From contig NZ_JARBEA010000024.1 in the NCBI RefSeq assembly GCF_028863945.1, positions 1-37,751 of the forward strand: a stretch of DNA of 37,751 bases, in the 5' to 3' direction. The position numbers were made by a program, and so were the translations under genes. Under the pieces are notes generated by a model. That model was not told where the DNA came from, searched no databases, and saw only the letters and a program-made list of their open reading frames with translations. The stretch comes from Jeotgalibaca caeni (lineage in GTDB: Bacteria; Bacillota; Bacilli; Lactobacillales; Aerococcaceae). Each line of letters starts with the position of its first letter. Position 1 is the first letter of the stretch. Shown piece after piece: positions 8,261 to 17,341 of the stretch.

Positions 8261-8332
8261 GAGCCGTTAGTTCAGCGGGAGAATGCTTCCTTGACAGGGA
8301 AGAGGTCACAGGTTCAAATCCTGTACGGCTCA
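8261..8332 (+). tRNA. tRNA-Val (anticodon GAC)
   Basis: A 72-nt tRNA. The acceptor stem pairs GAGCCGT (8261-8267) with ACGGCTC (8325-8331), and the discriminator is A. The anticodon arm is CTTCC-TTGACAG-GGAAG, giving anticodon GAC (Val, GUC/GUU codons). The T arm is ACAGG-TTCAAAT-CCTGT. The 3' CCA is not encoded. It is a single-gene transcription unit with its own promoter and terminator. Confidence 0.96.
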
Positions 8333-8337
8333 TACGT

Positions 8338-8373
8338 AAAAAGAAGAAGTCCAAATGGGCTTCTTCTTTTTTT
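8338..8373 (+). terminator. Terminator of tRNA-Val
   Basis: AAAAGAAGAAG pairs with CTTCTTCTTTT around a ~10-nt loop, followed by further Ts, immediately downstream of the tRNA. Confidence 0.82.
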
Positions 8374-8392
8374 GTTGAACGAGAATGGCTCA

Positions 8393-8538
8393 TTCGGACA
8401 AGTAGCCCTCTTTTTTATGCCCCACCTGGCCGAATCTGAGCTAGCTCGGACAAGTAGCACAGTTTTTCACCCCTCACTTGGCCGAACCAGAGCCAGTTCG
8501 GTCAAGTAGCTCCGTTTTTAAATCCTCACTTGGCCGAA
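8393..8538 (+). repeat. Array 1 of 42-bp palindromic repeats (family B), three units
   Basis: Three 42-bp units (8393-8434, 8445-8486, 8497-8538) are separated by exactly 10 bp, giving a 52-bp period. Each begins TTCGG(A/T)CAAGTAGC (CTCGG in unit 2) and ends (C)ACYTGGCCGAA, so the arms pair as a hairpin with a T-rich loop. The linkers (TCTGAGCTAG, CCAGAGCCAG) let the end of one unit pair with the start of the next (CCGAAC with GTTCGG). The array lies between the tRNA and the convergent 169-aa gene. Related family A units occur at 17300, 20808 and 33430. Confidence 0.9.
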
Positions 8539-8585
8539 CTGAATTCACTGACCGCCAACTTCTTGTTAAATTCCCTTAAAGCAAC

Positions 8586-8613
8586 AAAAAAAGGAGGAAG
8601 AATCCTCCTTTTT
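8586..8613. terminator. Bidirectional terminator
   Basis: AAAAAGGAGGA pairs with TCCTCCTTTTT around a 4-nt loop, touching the stop codon of the minus-strand 169-aa gene. Confidence 0.85.
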
Positions 8614-9121
8614 ACCACTCATTCCAATTGGCAAATGTTTTTTGGTACTCTTTGATGATGGTATCTTTTTGCTTTTTCAAAGTGGTTAGAGCAGCGAGTA
8701 ATGGTCCGGATTCCTCTATCATCTCGCAATCTTCCTTCTGGCGTTCAATCGCTTCTTCGACTGGCTCATAAGGTGCTGCCACTTTAATGTCATCCAACAC
8801 GCGGAAGATTTGTCGTTTCAAGCGCTCCATCCGCGCGGGCTCGGCTGCTTTGATTTCTTCAAGTTGTTGGACCATATAGCCAAAGGACAGATGCCGCAAC
8901 ATGCGACCATTTTTCACATGAACATATTCTTTTTGAAACGGGGTGACACCAGGCGCTTGGCCGTGAATCTGATACCAGCCGTCATAAATTTCCCAGATGC
9001 CGTCGCCTTCTTCAGGTTGGAAATCGCGCTTCAGGCGAAACACCTTGTCTTCACCGGTAATTTCCGCTACCCAACGCTTCTCGTCTTCGTTTGGCAATAG
9101 TTGTAATCGTTGTGGTTCCAC
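8612..9121 (-). CDS. Uncharacterised 169-aa soluble protein
   Basis: I do not recognise this protein. I place the start at GTG 9121, eight bases after GAGAGGAG, giving an N-terminus of (M)EPQRLQLLPNEDEKRW; the longer frame adds 12 residues without an SD. The N-terminal half looks beta-rich (WVAEITGEDKVFRLKRDF, IWEIYDGWYQIHG). The C-terminal half, from about residue 75, is long-helical and charged and could form a coiled coil (MVQQLEEIKAAEPARMERLKRQIFRVL and EEAIERQKEDCEMIEES). It is a monocistronic minus-strand gene downstream of the ABC transporter terminator. Confidence 0.72.
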   Translation of the reverse strand: MEPQRLQLLPNEDEKRWVAEITGEDKVFRLKRDFQPEEGDGIWEIYDGWYQIHGQAPGVTPFQKEYVHVKNGRMLRHLSFGYMVQQLEEIKAAEPARMERLKRQIFRVLDDIKVAAPYEPVEEAIERQKEDCEMIEESGPLLAALTTLKKQKDTIIKEYQKTFANWNEW

Positions 9122-9175
9122 TATTCTCACTCCTCTCTCAATAAAATATGCAAACAATCACCATTTCCTTTTTAG

Positions 9176-9210
9176 GAAAGAAAAGAAGACCGGAATAAAT
9201 TCCAGTCTCT
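9176..9210 (-). terminator. Terminator of the ABC transporter gene
   Basis: AGACTGGAAT pairs with ATTCCGGTCT on the minus strand (one mismatch or wobble) around a 2-nt spacer. A T-rich tail follows, 15 bp after the transporter stop. Confidence 0.7.
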
Positions 9211-9224
9211 TTCTGCTACCATCA

Positions 9225-11822
9225 TTATTCGGTACGTAATGCTTCTACAGGGTCTTTCTTCGCTGCCATGCGTGATGGGATGATCCCCGCAATTACTGTC
9301 AAAACGAGACTGATGATCACAAGGGCAACTCCGCCAAGTGGTGGCAAGGAAGATACACCTGCGATACCCGTTATGTTTTGGATGATGAGGCTGATTGGAA
9401 TATTCAGCAACACCGTAATTCCAATCCCGATTAATCCAGAGAATAGCCCGATGATGAAGGTCTCTGCGTTAAAGACACGGGAGATATCTTTTTGGGAAGC
9501 TCCGACACTGCGCAGGATTCCGATTTCCTTCGTCCGTTCCAATACCGAAATGTACGTAATAATCCCAATCATGATGGAAGATACGACTAGAGAGACACTT
9601 ACGAATGCAATCAATACGTAGCTGATGATATTGATAATGGAAGTAACGGAACTCATCAATGTTCCAACTAAGTCACTGTACGTAATCACATTCTCATCAC
9701 GGCCTGCTTCTGTTTCGGTTGTATTGTATTCGGAAATTAAATCGGTCAATTGCTCTTTCGATTCAAAGTTGGTTGGGAAAATATTGATTTGACTAGGATT
9801 GTCTAAATCAACTGCACCCAATGTTTCCAAGTTTGTTTCTAATGTCGCATTAAAGTTTTCTTGATAAGCCGTAATCAACTCTGTTAATTCTTCCGGCGAA
9901 AGATTTGCCATATTCATTTGTTCTTCCGGAGACAAGTTCGCAACATCGAATTCTTCATCTGCGTTTTCTGGGAACGCTAGTCCGGTAAAGACGTTAATGT
10001 CCGGATTATTTCTTTGTTCTTGGACAATTTCTGCATCATTCACGGACTGGATCACATATTCTTTCAGAGCACTTGTGTACCCAATGGATCCTGTTTCTTG
10101 TCCGCCTACTGATCCTTCACTTGGCTTCATAATCCCTACGATGGTGACATCTTCGCTGTTTTCTACAACTTCTTCCATATAGGCTTCATCGTCACGTTGA
10201 TCCAACCATACTGTGCCGTTGTTTTCGTAAAAGTCCGTATTCAATACGAGCTTAAAGTTCATGCCCAGCAACTCTTCGTTGGAATACGTAGAAATTTCTG
10301 GCGCTTCGTAATCTTCTCCAGCCATAACTGCCTCGAAATTCTCTGCCAATTCTTCTTGGCTTAATAATCCCAATGCATAGAGCATGTAGTCGCTCACGCG
10401 GTTGTCTTCATCGACAATCAAGACAACTTCGTGCTCATTTTCTGGCCAGCGTCCATCTAGTGTATCATATTGTTTTTCCAATAAAGCTTGGTTGTCCAAC
10501 AATTCACGCCAAATGTTTGTGGAAGAAGATCCGCCCATGGAACCTCCCGCTGCGCTTTGGAGCGGGTTACCCCCACCCATTGCTTGTCCCATTCCGATTG
10601 CATCCATGACATTGGATGGATTCACTTGCATCACGCCGTCTACGCCGGCTGGATTGTAAATGTTAATAGGAATATTGTAATTGTACTGGATGGCATTGCT
10701 GTACTGTTCAACCCGGTCATCTGACTCCAAGAATTCCTTGAAGGATTCTAGATTGTTGGAATCTTTCCGGCTTGCCAAGGTTTCCATAACATCCGTCATG
10801 ATGGGTGTAGAAGCAATTTCTCCTTCTGCCACTTCCGCTTGTTCTTCCGTATTAACCCCCATCAAGGCTTCCATAATCATCGCGATATCGAGCGTTGATT
10901 CTTCAATCGTTATTGGATAGGAAGAAAGGGTATCTTCTTCAATTCGTTCAATGTAATTTTGTACACCATTTGACAGAGATAAAATCAGCGCAATTCCGAT
11001 AATCCCAATACTGCCGGCAAAAGCGGTCAAAATGGTCCGACCTTTTTTCGTCAGCAAGTTATTGAAACTCAAGCCCAATGCAGTAAAAAAGGACATGAAG
11101 GTTTTGTCGCTCTTTAAGACGGTGCTCTGGCGTGTATCTACGTCGCTGGCTGGATTGGAATCATTGATAATTTTCCCATCCAACACTTTAATAATCCGCG
11201 TCGAGTATTCTTCAGCCAGTTCAGGGTTATGGGTAACCATGATTACCAAACGGTCAGAAGCAATCTCTTGCAGCAAGCTCATGATCTGTACACTTGTTTC
11301 TGAATCCAACGCTCCTGTTGGTTCATCTGCAAGCAAGATTTCTGGATCATTAATCAAAGCCCGTGCGATGGCTACCCGTTGCATTTGTCCTCCAGACAAT
11401 TGATTCGGGCGCTTATTGATATGGTCTTTTAATCCTACTTTGGTTAGCACTTCACGGGCACGCGTCCGTCGTTCTTCTTTCGAAACCCCAGAAAGTGTTA
11501 AGGCCAACTCCACATTTGCCAATACAGTTTGGTGGGGAATCAAATTATAACTCTGGAAAATAAACCCAACAGAGTGGTTGCGGTACGTATCCCAATCTTG
11601 TGCTTTAAAGTCTTTTGTTGATTTTCCATTGATGAGCAAATCGCCAGAAGTATAGCGATCCAATCCTCCTACAATGTTCAACAAGGTGGTTTTCCCTGAA
11701 CCACTCTGTCCGAGAATAGAAACAAATTCATTGCTGCGGAATTTCAAGTTCACTCCGTCAAGCGCAAGGACCGTTTCATCTCCGGTGCGGTACTCTTTAG
11801 TAATATTCTTTAACTCTAACAT
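9225..11822 (-). CDS. MacB-type ABC transporter, fused ATPase and FtsX permease
   Basis: This 865-aa protein joins an ABC ATPase (residues 1 to about 225) to a MacB/FtsX permease. The Walker A GQSGSGKTT is at about 38-46, the signature LSGGQ near 143, and the Walker B ILLADEPTGALD near 160. One transmembrane helix follows at about 265-290, then a large extracytoplasmic region of about 400 residues, and three C-terminal helices with the FtsX core (ISVLERTKEIGILRSVGAS). This is a mechanotransmission-type exporter rather than a classical pump; such proteins handle peptides, lipoproteins or cell-wall signals. The start ATG at 11822 follows AGGTGAGGAAG; 11 extra residues of the longer frame are rejected. 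It has no adjacent membrane-fusion or two-component genes, so the substrate is unknown. Confidence 0.92.
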   Translation of the reverse strand: MLELKNITKEYRTGDETVLALDGVNLKFRSNEFVSILGQSGSGKTTLLNIVGGLDRYTSGDLLINGKSTKDFKAQDWDTYRNHSVGFIFQSYNLIPHQTVLANVELALTLSGVSKEERRTRAREVLTKVGLKDHINKRPNQLSGGQMQRVAIARALINDPEILLADEPTGALDSETSVQIMSLLQEIASDRLVIMVTHNPELAEEYSTRIIKVLDGKIINDSNPASDVDTRQSTVLKSDKTFMSFFTALGLSFNNLLTKKGRTILTAFAGSIGIIGIALILSLSNGVQNYIERIEEDTLSSYPITIEESTLDIAMIMEALMGVNTEEQAEVAEGEIASTPIMTDVMETLASRKDSNNLESFKEFLESDDRVEQYSNAIQYNYNIPINIYNPAGVDGVMQVNPSNVMDAIGMGQAMGGGNPLQSAAGGSMGGSSSTNIWRELLDNQALLEKQYDTLDGRWPENEHEVVLIVDEDNRVSDYMLYALGLLSQEELAENFEAVMAGEDYEAPEISTYSNEELLGMNFKLVLNTDFYENNGTVWLDQRDDEAYMEEVVENSEDVTIVGIMKPSEGSVGGQETGSIGYTSALKEYVIQSVNDAEIVQEQRNNPDINVFTGLAFPENADEEFDVANLSPEEQMNMANLSPEELTELITAYQENFNATLETNLETLGAVDLDNPSQINIFPTNFESKEQLTDLISEYNTTETEAGRDENVITYSDLVGTLMSSVTSIINIISYVLIAFVSVSLVVSSIMIGIITYISVLERTKEIGILRSVGASQKDISRVFNAETFIIGLFSGLIGIGITVLLNIPISLIIQNITGIAGVSSLPPLGGVALVIISLVLTVIAGIIPSRMAAKKDPVEALRTE

Positions 11823-11962
11823 CTCTTCCTCACCTTTCGAAATGACTTTCGCCAAACCTCTAAAACAATCCTTCTACCATTGCAAACACTTTGCAAAGCA
11901 CAAAGAAGCCATTCTATCCTCTAGTTTAAATAGTGTGAGGAGTGATTGCAAGAAAATAATCG

Positions 11963-13942
11963 TTAACTTTTCCGTAAGACCTCTTGAAGAGCCTGTTCTA
12001 AATCCGTTGTAGGTTGCTGACAAACAAAATCTTCACACACAAAAACGGTTGTTTGTTCGTCCTTTTTCGGGTAAGCAGCAGCAAAGTCTGCAATCCCTTG
12101 GAACTCGCTCGCCTCTTCTGCAGCCAATACCGCAGTGTTTGGCAAGTAGTACTCTTGCAAGAAGCCAAAGTCTTCCTTCGCACCTAAAATAACGACCTCA
12201 TGTCCCGGGTACTCGCTGATGAGCAGACTTTGAAGGAGGGACATCGCAGACGTAGGCGCCTTTCGTACGTCCTCCCCAAATACTTGATACAGCTCATACA
12301 AACGGTCGGTGTACATCGTGTTACCTGTTAGCTTCGCTAATTTTGCGTATAAAAATGCGGCAATCGCATTTCCAGAAGGCATCGCTCCTTCTGCAATATC
12401 TTTGTCCTTTATCAATAGGCGCTCGCTGTCATGTCCGCTGAAGAAGAATCCACCCTGCTCCTCGTCCCAGAAGAGTTCCTCCATTTCAGATGTCCATTGA
12501 ACAGCTCTTTCTAAGAACGACAAATTAAAGGTAGCTTCATACAGTTCCAAATATGCCCAAGCGAGAAAGGCATAGTCATCATGGTAGGCCAAAAACTTGG
12601 TCTCTCCATCACGGTATCGCGCCATGAGTCGCCCGTCCTTCACCAACTTTGTTTCAATGAAGTGGAGCGCATCTTCGGCCAGCTTCTTATACCGGTCCTC
12701 TTGGAAAACTTTCGCTGCCCGCGCTAACCCTGCAATCATGAGACTGTTCCAACTCGTTAAAACTTTGTCATCGGTATGCGGACGCACTCGTTTCTCCCGT
12801 TCCGCCAACAAAGCCAAGCGGATGTCCTCTTGAATAGGCGGACCTTGAATGATATTCTTCCCTTCAAAGTTCCCTCTCGGCGACAAACCATGTTCCTCGA
12901 CAAATTCATCGGCTTCGTCTTCACCTAACAACTGATACAACTCAGCAAAGTCAAAGACATAAAATTTCCCTTCCTCTCCTTCTGAATCCGCATCAATCGC
13001 AGAATAAAAGGCACCTGATGAATCAGTCATTTCTTGTTCAATAAAGGTAATCAACTGAGTAGCCGTATCTTTGTATACAGGTTTCTGCGTAATTTGATAG
13101 CACGTCGCCAAGACCATCAGCAACAAGGCGTTATCATAGAGCATCTTCTCGAAATGAGGAGTCTGCCAACGTCGATCTACCGTGTACCGGGAAAAGCCAA
13201 AGCTAACATGATCCCAAATGCCTCCTCGAACCATCTTGTTTAGCGTATGTTCCACCATTTCAAGCGGTTCTCTCTCTCCAGACACTTGGTGATAGTGCAG
13301 TAGAAAGAGTAGATTCTGTGGTTGCGGAAATTTTTGGGTCGTGCCAAAACCGCCAAATACAGGGTCATAGAATTGTTTCAATTCTGCATAAGCCTTCTCA
13401 ATAACCGAAGCAGAGAGCCCTTCTGTCCCCTTCGTCACAATCGTTTGTTGGAGCGCTCCTGTTACGCTCGCTTCCACGTCTTTCAGTTGTGCCTTGTCTT
13501 CATGATAGATCCGGTTCAACTGCTCTAAAACTTCCATAATCCCCGGCAAGCCATGGCGCCCTTCTCTAGGGAAATACGTTCCAGCGTAAAAAGGAATCTG
13601 TTCGGGAGTCATCACAATGGTAAGCGGCCAGCCGCCATGTCCGGTCATCATCTGGCAAACTTTCATGTATAGCGAATCAATATCCGGCCGTTCTTCTCGG
13701 TCTACTTTTATCGCGATATACTTTTCATTCATGTAGGACGCAACCGTCTCATCTTCAAAAGACTCATGTGCCATCACATGGCACCAATGGCACGTTGAAT
13801 AGCCAATGGAGAGAAAGATCGGTTTATCTTCCTCCTTTGCCTTTGTAAAAGCAGCTTCGCCCCATGGATACCAGTCAATTGGGTTGTCTGCATGCTGCAA
13901 GAGATAGGGTGACTTTTCGGTTGCTAAATGGTTTTGTTTCAC
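11963..13942 (-). CDS. YyaL-type thioredoxin-domain protein (DUF255, spermatogenesis-associated protein 20 family)
   Basis: This 659-aa protein has an N-terminal thioredoxin-like domain with STCHWCHVM (CHWC at about 51-54) and a long C-terminal (alpha/alpha)6-like region ([63 protein letters not shown]). The length agrees with B. subtilis YyaL. A redox or sugar-modifying role has been suggested for the family but the reaction is not known. The start is GTG 13942, seven bases after GGAGGAGG. The gene is cytoplasmic and monocistronic, with 140 bp of unremarkable sequence between it and the ABC gene. Confidence 0.92.
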   Translation of the reverse strand: MKQNHLATEKSPYLLQHADNPIDWYPWGEAAFTKAKEEDKPIFLSIGYSTCHWCHVMAHESFEDETVASYMNEKYIAIKVDREERPDIDSLYMKVCQMMTGHGGWPLTIVMTPEQIPFYAGTYFPREGRHGLPGIMEVLEQLNRIYHEDKAQLKDVEASVTGALQQTIVTKGTEGLSASVIEKAYAELKQFYDPVFGGFGTTQKFPQPQNLLFLLHYHQVSGEREPLEMVEHTLNKMVRGGIWDHVSFGFSRYTVDRRWQTPHFEKMLYDNALLLMVLATCYQITQKPVYKDTATQLITFIEQEMTDSSGAFYSAIDADSEGEEGKFYVFDFAELYQLLGEDEADEFVEEHGLSPRGNFEGKNIIQGPPIQEDIRLALLAEREKRVRPHTDDKVLTSWNSLMIAGLARAAKVFQEDRYKKLAEDALHFIETKLVKDGRLMARYRDGETKFLAYHDDYAFLAWAYLELYEATFNLSFLERAVQWTSEMEELFWDEEQGGFFFSGHDSERLLIKDKDIAEGAMPSGNAIAAFLYAKLAKLTGNTMYTDRLYELYQVFGEDVRKAPTSAMSLLQSLLISEYPGHEVVILGAKEDFGFLQEYYLPNTAVLAAEEASEFQGIADFAAAYPKKDEQTTVFVCEDFVCQQPTTDLEQALQEVLRKS

Positions 13943-14026
13943 ACTAAACCCTCCTCCAGTTACTTTCCTATTATTATACTGGAAAGGCGGCAAGAAGAGA
14001 AAAAAGACGTCTGAGGGGGTTGAAAA

Positions 14027-14055
14027 TTGATTGGTGACAGCGCTTATGCTATATT
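14027..14055 (+). promoter_or_regulatory. Promoter of the TPM-like/pspA operon
   Basis: -35 TTGATT (14027-14032) and -10 TATATT (14050-14055) have a 17-bp spacer. The spacer contains GACAGCGCTTATG, an imperfect palindrome around AGCGCT. Confidence 0.58.
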
Positions 14056-14102
14056 GAAATTAGCAAACACAATTGTTAGATTGGATGAAAAGAGGGATGT
14101 TT

Positions 14103-15170
14103 ATGGCTAGAGGAGGAGGTCGCGGCGGTGGTGGCGGCGGAAGTCGTGGCGGCGGCGGATCGTTTGGTGGCTCACGCGGCGGCGGTGGACGCAGCAGCTC
14201 GGGTGGCCGAGGCGGCGGGTCGTTTGGAGGCGGCGGTCGTGGCGGTGGTTCCTGGGGCGGCGGTGGCGGCTTCGGTGGCGGTGGCTATAACCGCAGACCA
14301 GTTATTCGTACCGGCCCCGTCATCAACACATGGGGAACAAGAGGAAGGCGCACGTATGGGAATGGTCCAGGCGGTCCAGGGGGTTGTGGTTCTGGTTGCG
14401 GAACAGCCATTCTTACCCTTACCCTGATTTTTGCTGTCTTGTTTATTTTACTGCCGGCATTAGCAGGAAATTCTGGGGGATCCGGAAGCAGCTCGAATCA
14501 ATCCATTACCCCTTCCACAGTAGAAAGGGAACCACTACCAGCTGGTTCTGTTAATGAAACTTCCTACTATACGGATGAATTGGGTTGGGTAGAAAACGAA
14601 TCCGTTATGAATGATGGCTTGCGCCACTTCTATAAGCAAACGGGTGTACAACCACATGTTTACATTACAGGTGAAATCAATGGTTCAAGAACTGCTTCGA
14701 TGCAAGAAGTAGAGGCATTCGCAAATAGCCTGTATGATGATTTGTTTACGGATGAAGCGCACTTGTTGCTCCTCTTTTATGAAGGAGTTCCAAGCCAATA
14801 CATTACTTATTACGTGACGGGTACGCAAGCCAAACAAGTGATTGACGCAGAAGCGGCGAACATTTTATTGGACTACATCGATCGTAACTATTATGATAGT
14901 AGTCTAAATACGTCTGAGTTCTTTAGTGAATCATTCCGTCAAGCAGCAGACCGCATCATGGAAGTAACGACTTCACCGTGGATTCCTGTTTTTCTAGTAA
15001 TCGGAGCTGTCGTTCTCATCGCACTCCTGTTCTTCTGGTGGAAGAAACGGAAAGACCAACAAGCCTTGGAAGCAAAACAAACGGAAGAAATGTTGAACAA
15101 ACCGCTCCACACATTTGGCAAACAGTCAGACGCAGATGATTTAGCAAAGAAATACAGTGATGACAATTAA
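14103..15170 (+). CDS. Glycine-rich membrane protein with TPM-like extracytoplasmic domain
   Basis: This is a 355-aa protein from the ATG at 14103 (GAGGG six bases upstream; the 10 extra residues of the longer frame are rejected). Residues 2-62 are almost entirely Gly/Arg/Ser in GGGG, RGG and SFGG blocks. A membrane helix at about 100-122 (AILTLTLIFAVLFILLPAL) and a folded region at about 145-285 follow. That region resembles the TPM domain (QEVEAFANSLYDDLF, LLLFYEG, YITYYVTG). A second helix (about 290-310) leads to a charged cytoplasmic tail. The neighbour pspA, 27 bp downstream, suggests a membrane-stress function. The TPM call is a fold impression from pattern; the glycine-rich head is unusual. 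Confidence 0.78.
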   Translation: MARGGGRGGGGGGSRGGGGSFGGSRGGGGRSSSGGRGGGSFGGGGRGGGSWGGGGGFGGGGYNRRPVIRTGPVINTWGTRGRRTYGNGPGGPGGCGSGCGTAILTLTLIFAVLFILLPALAGNSGGSGSSSNQSITPSTVEREPLPAGSVNETSYYTDELGWVENESVMNDGLRHFYKQTGVQPHVYITGEINGSRTASMQEVEAFANSLYDDLFTDEAHLLLLFYEGVPSQYITYYVTGTQAKQVIDAEAANILLDYIDRNYYDSSLNTSEFFSESFRQAADRIMEVTTSPWIPVFLVIGAVVLIALLFFWWKKRKDQQALEAKQTEEMLNKPLHTFGKQSDADDLAKKYSDDN

Positions 15171-15197
15171 TACCTAATTTTGAGGAGGAAATGAACA

Positions 15198-15917
15198 ATG
15201 GCCATTCTAAATCGCTTTACCGATATTATCAGTGCAAACATCAATGCAATCATCGACCGCATGGAAGATCCAGAGAAAATGATCGACCAATACTTGCGTG
15301 ACATGATGGAAGATTTAGCCGAAGTAAAACGCAGCACTGCAAGCATTATGGCAGAAGAAAACCGTGCGAAACGCGAAGTAGACCAAAATGAAGCTGAAGT
15401 GAAGAAGTATGAACAGCTTGCTAAGAAAGCTTTGGAAGCCGGCAATGAAGATGACGCTCGCATTTTCCTTTCAAAGAAACAGGAAATTGAAAGTGTCGGA
15501 GCTGGCCTTGCTTCTGCATACGCATCTGCTCATGAAAACGCAGTGAAGATGCGCCAGATGCATGACAAGTTGGCAAACGATATCGAAACATTGAGACAAC
15601 GCCGTGCGATGATTAAAGGCAAAATGTCCGTTGCGAAAACCCAAGACAAAATTAATGAAGTTTCACAAAACGTTTCGAAATCACAAAGTGCGTTGGGCAA
15701 CTTCAAACGGATGGAAGACAAGGCGAACCGCATGCTGGATGAATCCAATGCTATGTCTGAATTAAACACTGAACCAATCGACCAAGCGAAAGCATTGGAA
15801 GAGAAATACGCAACCCAAACTTCTGCAGCAGTTGAAGATGAATTGACGCGTATGAAACAAGAACTGGGACTCTCCCCAGCTATTGAAGAAGATGAGAGCG
15901 AAAGCTCAGTAGAATAG
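15198..15917 (+). CDS. pspA: PspA/IM30 family membrane-stress protein
   Basis: This 239-aa protein matches PspA/IM30/LiaH across its length: MAILNRFTDIISANINAIID, then MEDPEKMIDQYLRDM, then long coiled-coil helices up to about residue 200. The family forms ESCRT-III-like assemblies on the inner face of the membrane and stabilises it under stress. GAGGAGGAAATGAACA precedes the ATG. It is cotranscribed with the glycine-rich TPM-like protein and followed by a strong terminator. No LiaFSR genes are visible here. Confidence 0.95.
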   Translation: MAILNRFTDIISANINAIIDRMEDPEKMIDQYLRDMMEDLAEVKRSTASIMAEENRAKREVDQNEAEVKKYEQLAKKALEAGNEDDARIFLSKKQEIESVGAGLASAYASAHENAVKMRQMHDKLANDIETLRQRRAMIKGKMSVAKTQDKINEVSQNVSKSQSALGNFKRMEDKANRMLDESNAMSELNTEPIDQAKALEEKYATQTSAAVEDELTRMKQELGLSPAIEEDESESSVE

Positions 15918-15927
15918 GGAGTATAAA

Positions 15928-15968
15928 AAAAGTGTGACCAGCGTATACAGTTGCGTTGGCCACACTTT
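15928..15968. terminator. Bidirectional terminator after pspA
   Basis: AAAGTGTGACCAGCG pairs with CGTTGGCCACACTTT around a 10-nt loop, between pspA and the convergent HTH gene. Confidence 0.85.
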
Positions 15969-15969
15969 C

Positions 15970-16200
15970 TTAGTCTTCATCTTTGATATCTACGTCTTCT
16001 GGAATCGGAGTGTTCAGGTATTCTTCTAGGGCTGCTTTTTGCTTTTTCCGTTCTTTCAAGAATAAATTGAACTGTTCTTTGTATAACAAGGTCTGACCGT
16101 CTACTTGAACGGTTCGCACTTGCCTTTCGCGAATCCAACGGTGGACCTCATGGACGGGTACTTCCAAGTATTCAGCTGTTTCTTCAATCGTTAAGTACAT
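15970..16200 (-). CDS. Excisionase/MerR-type helix-turn-helix protein
   Basis: This 76-aa protein begins MYLTIEETAEYLEVPVHEVH and continues WIRERQVRTVQVDGQTLLYK, the typical HTH_17 (excisionase-like) winged helix. An acidic tail (IPEDVDIKDED) follows. The ATG has AGGTAGGAGAG upstream. No integrase or phage genes accompany it, so it is probably a stand-alone chromosomal DNA-binding protein, not a true excisionase. Its target is unknown. Confidence 0.82.
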   Translation of the reverse strand: MYLTIEETAEYLEVPVHEVHRWIRERQVRTVQVDGQTLLYKEQFNLFLKERKKQKAALEEYLNTPIPEDVDIKDED

Positions 16201-16342
16201 AACTCTCCTACCTTTCTTCTTTCTCTATTTTACTGGAAAAGAGCGGCTTTGTCTTCGCCTACCTGAGCTTCTCGGTACTCATTTAGGAGGATTAACGATA
16301 CAATAAATAGGAAGGTTCAGTAAAAAAGGAGGAATTGGAACA

Positions 16343-17236
16343 ATGAATGAAGCACAGTTGAGAAAAGTACGTGACGGTAAAGGTTTTATTGCAGCACTAG
16401 ATCAAAGTGGCGGAAGCACTCCGAAGGCTCTGAAACTCTATGGAATCATGGAAGAAGATTACCATTCAGAAGAAGAGATGTTTGATTTAGTCCATAAAAT
16501 GCGCACCAGAATCATTACTTCCCCTGCATTTGATTCCCAATACATCCTTGGTGCCATTTTATTTGAACAAACCATGGAACGTGAAATCGACGGTATGCCG
16601 ACTGCCCAATATTTGGCAGAGCAAAAAGGAATTGCCCCTTTCTTGAAAATTGATAAAGGGTTGGCAGAAGAAGAAAATGGCGTCCAATTGATGAAGCCGA
16701 TGCCTCAATTAGCAAAAACCCTGGAGTTGGCCAATCATTACAATATCTTTGGTACGAAGATGCGCTCCGTGATTAAGGAATTGAATCCAGAAGGAATCAA
16801 GGACGTTGTCGCGCAACAATTCGAAGTCGCTCGTCAGATTATAGATGCAGGGTTGGTGCCGATTATTGAACCAGAAGTCGACATCTACAGCCATAAAAAG
16901 GACGAAGTTGAAGCAATTCTAAAAGATGAGATCTTGAACCATTTGAATACCTTGTCGGCGGACGATTTGGTGATGTTGAAGTTAACCATCCCTACCGTTG
17001 CCAATGCCTACCATGAACTCATTGCCCACCCGAATGTCATACGGGTCGTGGCACTTTCCGGCGGCTACTCTCGCGGAGAAGCAAACGAGAAATTAAAAGA
17101 AAACGACGGCCTGATTGCCAGCTTCTCGCGCGCCCTGTCCGAGAAACTGAATGTCAATCAAAGTCCCGAATCATTTGATGCTGCCTTGAAAGACGCAGTA
17201 ACGACGATTTATGATGCGTCGGTGAATAAAAAATAA
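16343..17236 (+). CDS. fda: Fructose-bisphosphate aldolase class I
   Basis: This 297-aa protein matches the short class I aldolase of staphylococci and lactic acid bacteria: [44 protein letters not shown], and [10 protein letters not shown] with the expected Schiff-base lysine. It interconverts fructose 1,6-bisphosphate with dihydroxyacetone phosphate and glyceraldehyde 3-phosphate. AAAGGAGG is nine bases before the ATG. It is monocistronic, with a strong terminator at 17242-17281. Confidence 0.95.
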   Translation: MNEAQLRKVRDGKGFIAALDQSGGSTPKALKLYGIMEEDYHSEEEMFDLVHKMRTRIITSPAFDSQYILGAILFEQTMEREIDGMPTAQYLAEQKGIAPFLKIDKGLAEEENGVQLMKPMPQLAKTLELANHYNIFGTKMRSVIKELNPEGIKDVVAQQFEVARQIIDAGLVPIIEPEVDIYSHKKDEVEAILKDEILNHLNTLSADDLVMLKLTIPTVANAYHELIAHPNVIRVVALSGGYSRGEANEKLKENDGLIASFSRALSEKLNVNQSPESFDAALKDAVTTIYDASVNKK

Positions 17237-17241
17237 TTAGA

Positions 17242-17281
17242 AAAAAAAAGAAGAAGCGCGGTTTCGCGACTTCTTCTTTTT
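17242..17281 (+). terminator. Terminator of fda
   Basis: AAAAAGAAGAAG-GCG stem pairs with CGC-CTTCTTCTTTTT around a GTTT loop, 6 bp after the stop. Confidence 0.88.
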
Positions 17282-17299
17282 GTTGTCTGAAAATTTTCG

Positions 17300-17341
17300 T
17301 TCGATGAAGTGAAGTGCTTTTTTATTCCTCACTTTAACGAA
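17300..17341 (+). repeat. Single 42-bp palindromic repeat (family A)
   Basis: TTCGATGAAGTGA at the left and TCACTTTAACGAA at the right form a 42-bp unit in the same orientation as the arrays at 20808 and 33430. It overlaps the 3' end of the YfhO gene and supplies that gene's final codons and stop. Confidence 0.88.

Noticed and set aside
14033-14049. Catabolite-responsive (cre) site in the TPM/pspA promoter
   Set aside because: GACAGCGCTTATG has three mismatches to the cre consensus, too weak to call.
15970-16200. Excisionase-like gene as a sign of an integrated element
   Set aside because: No integrase, attachment sites or phage genes nearby; flanking genes are chromosomal.
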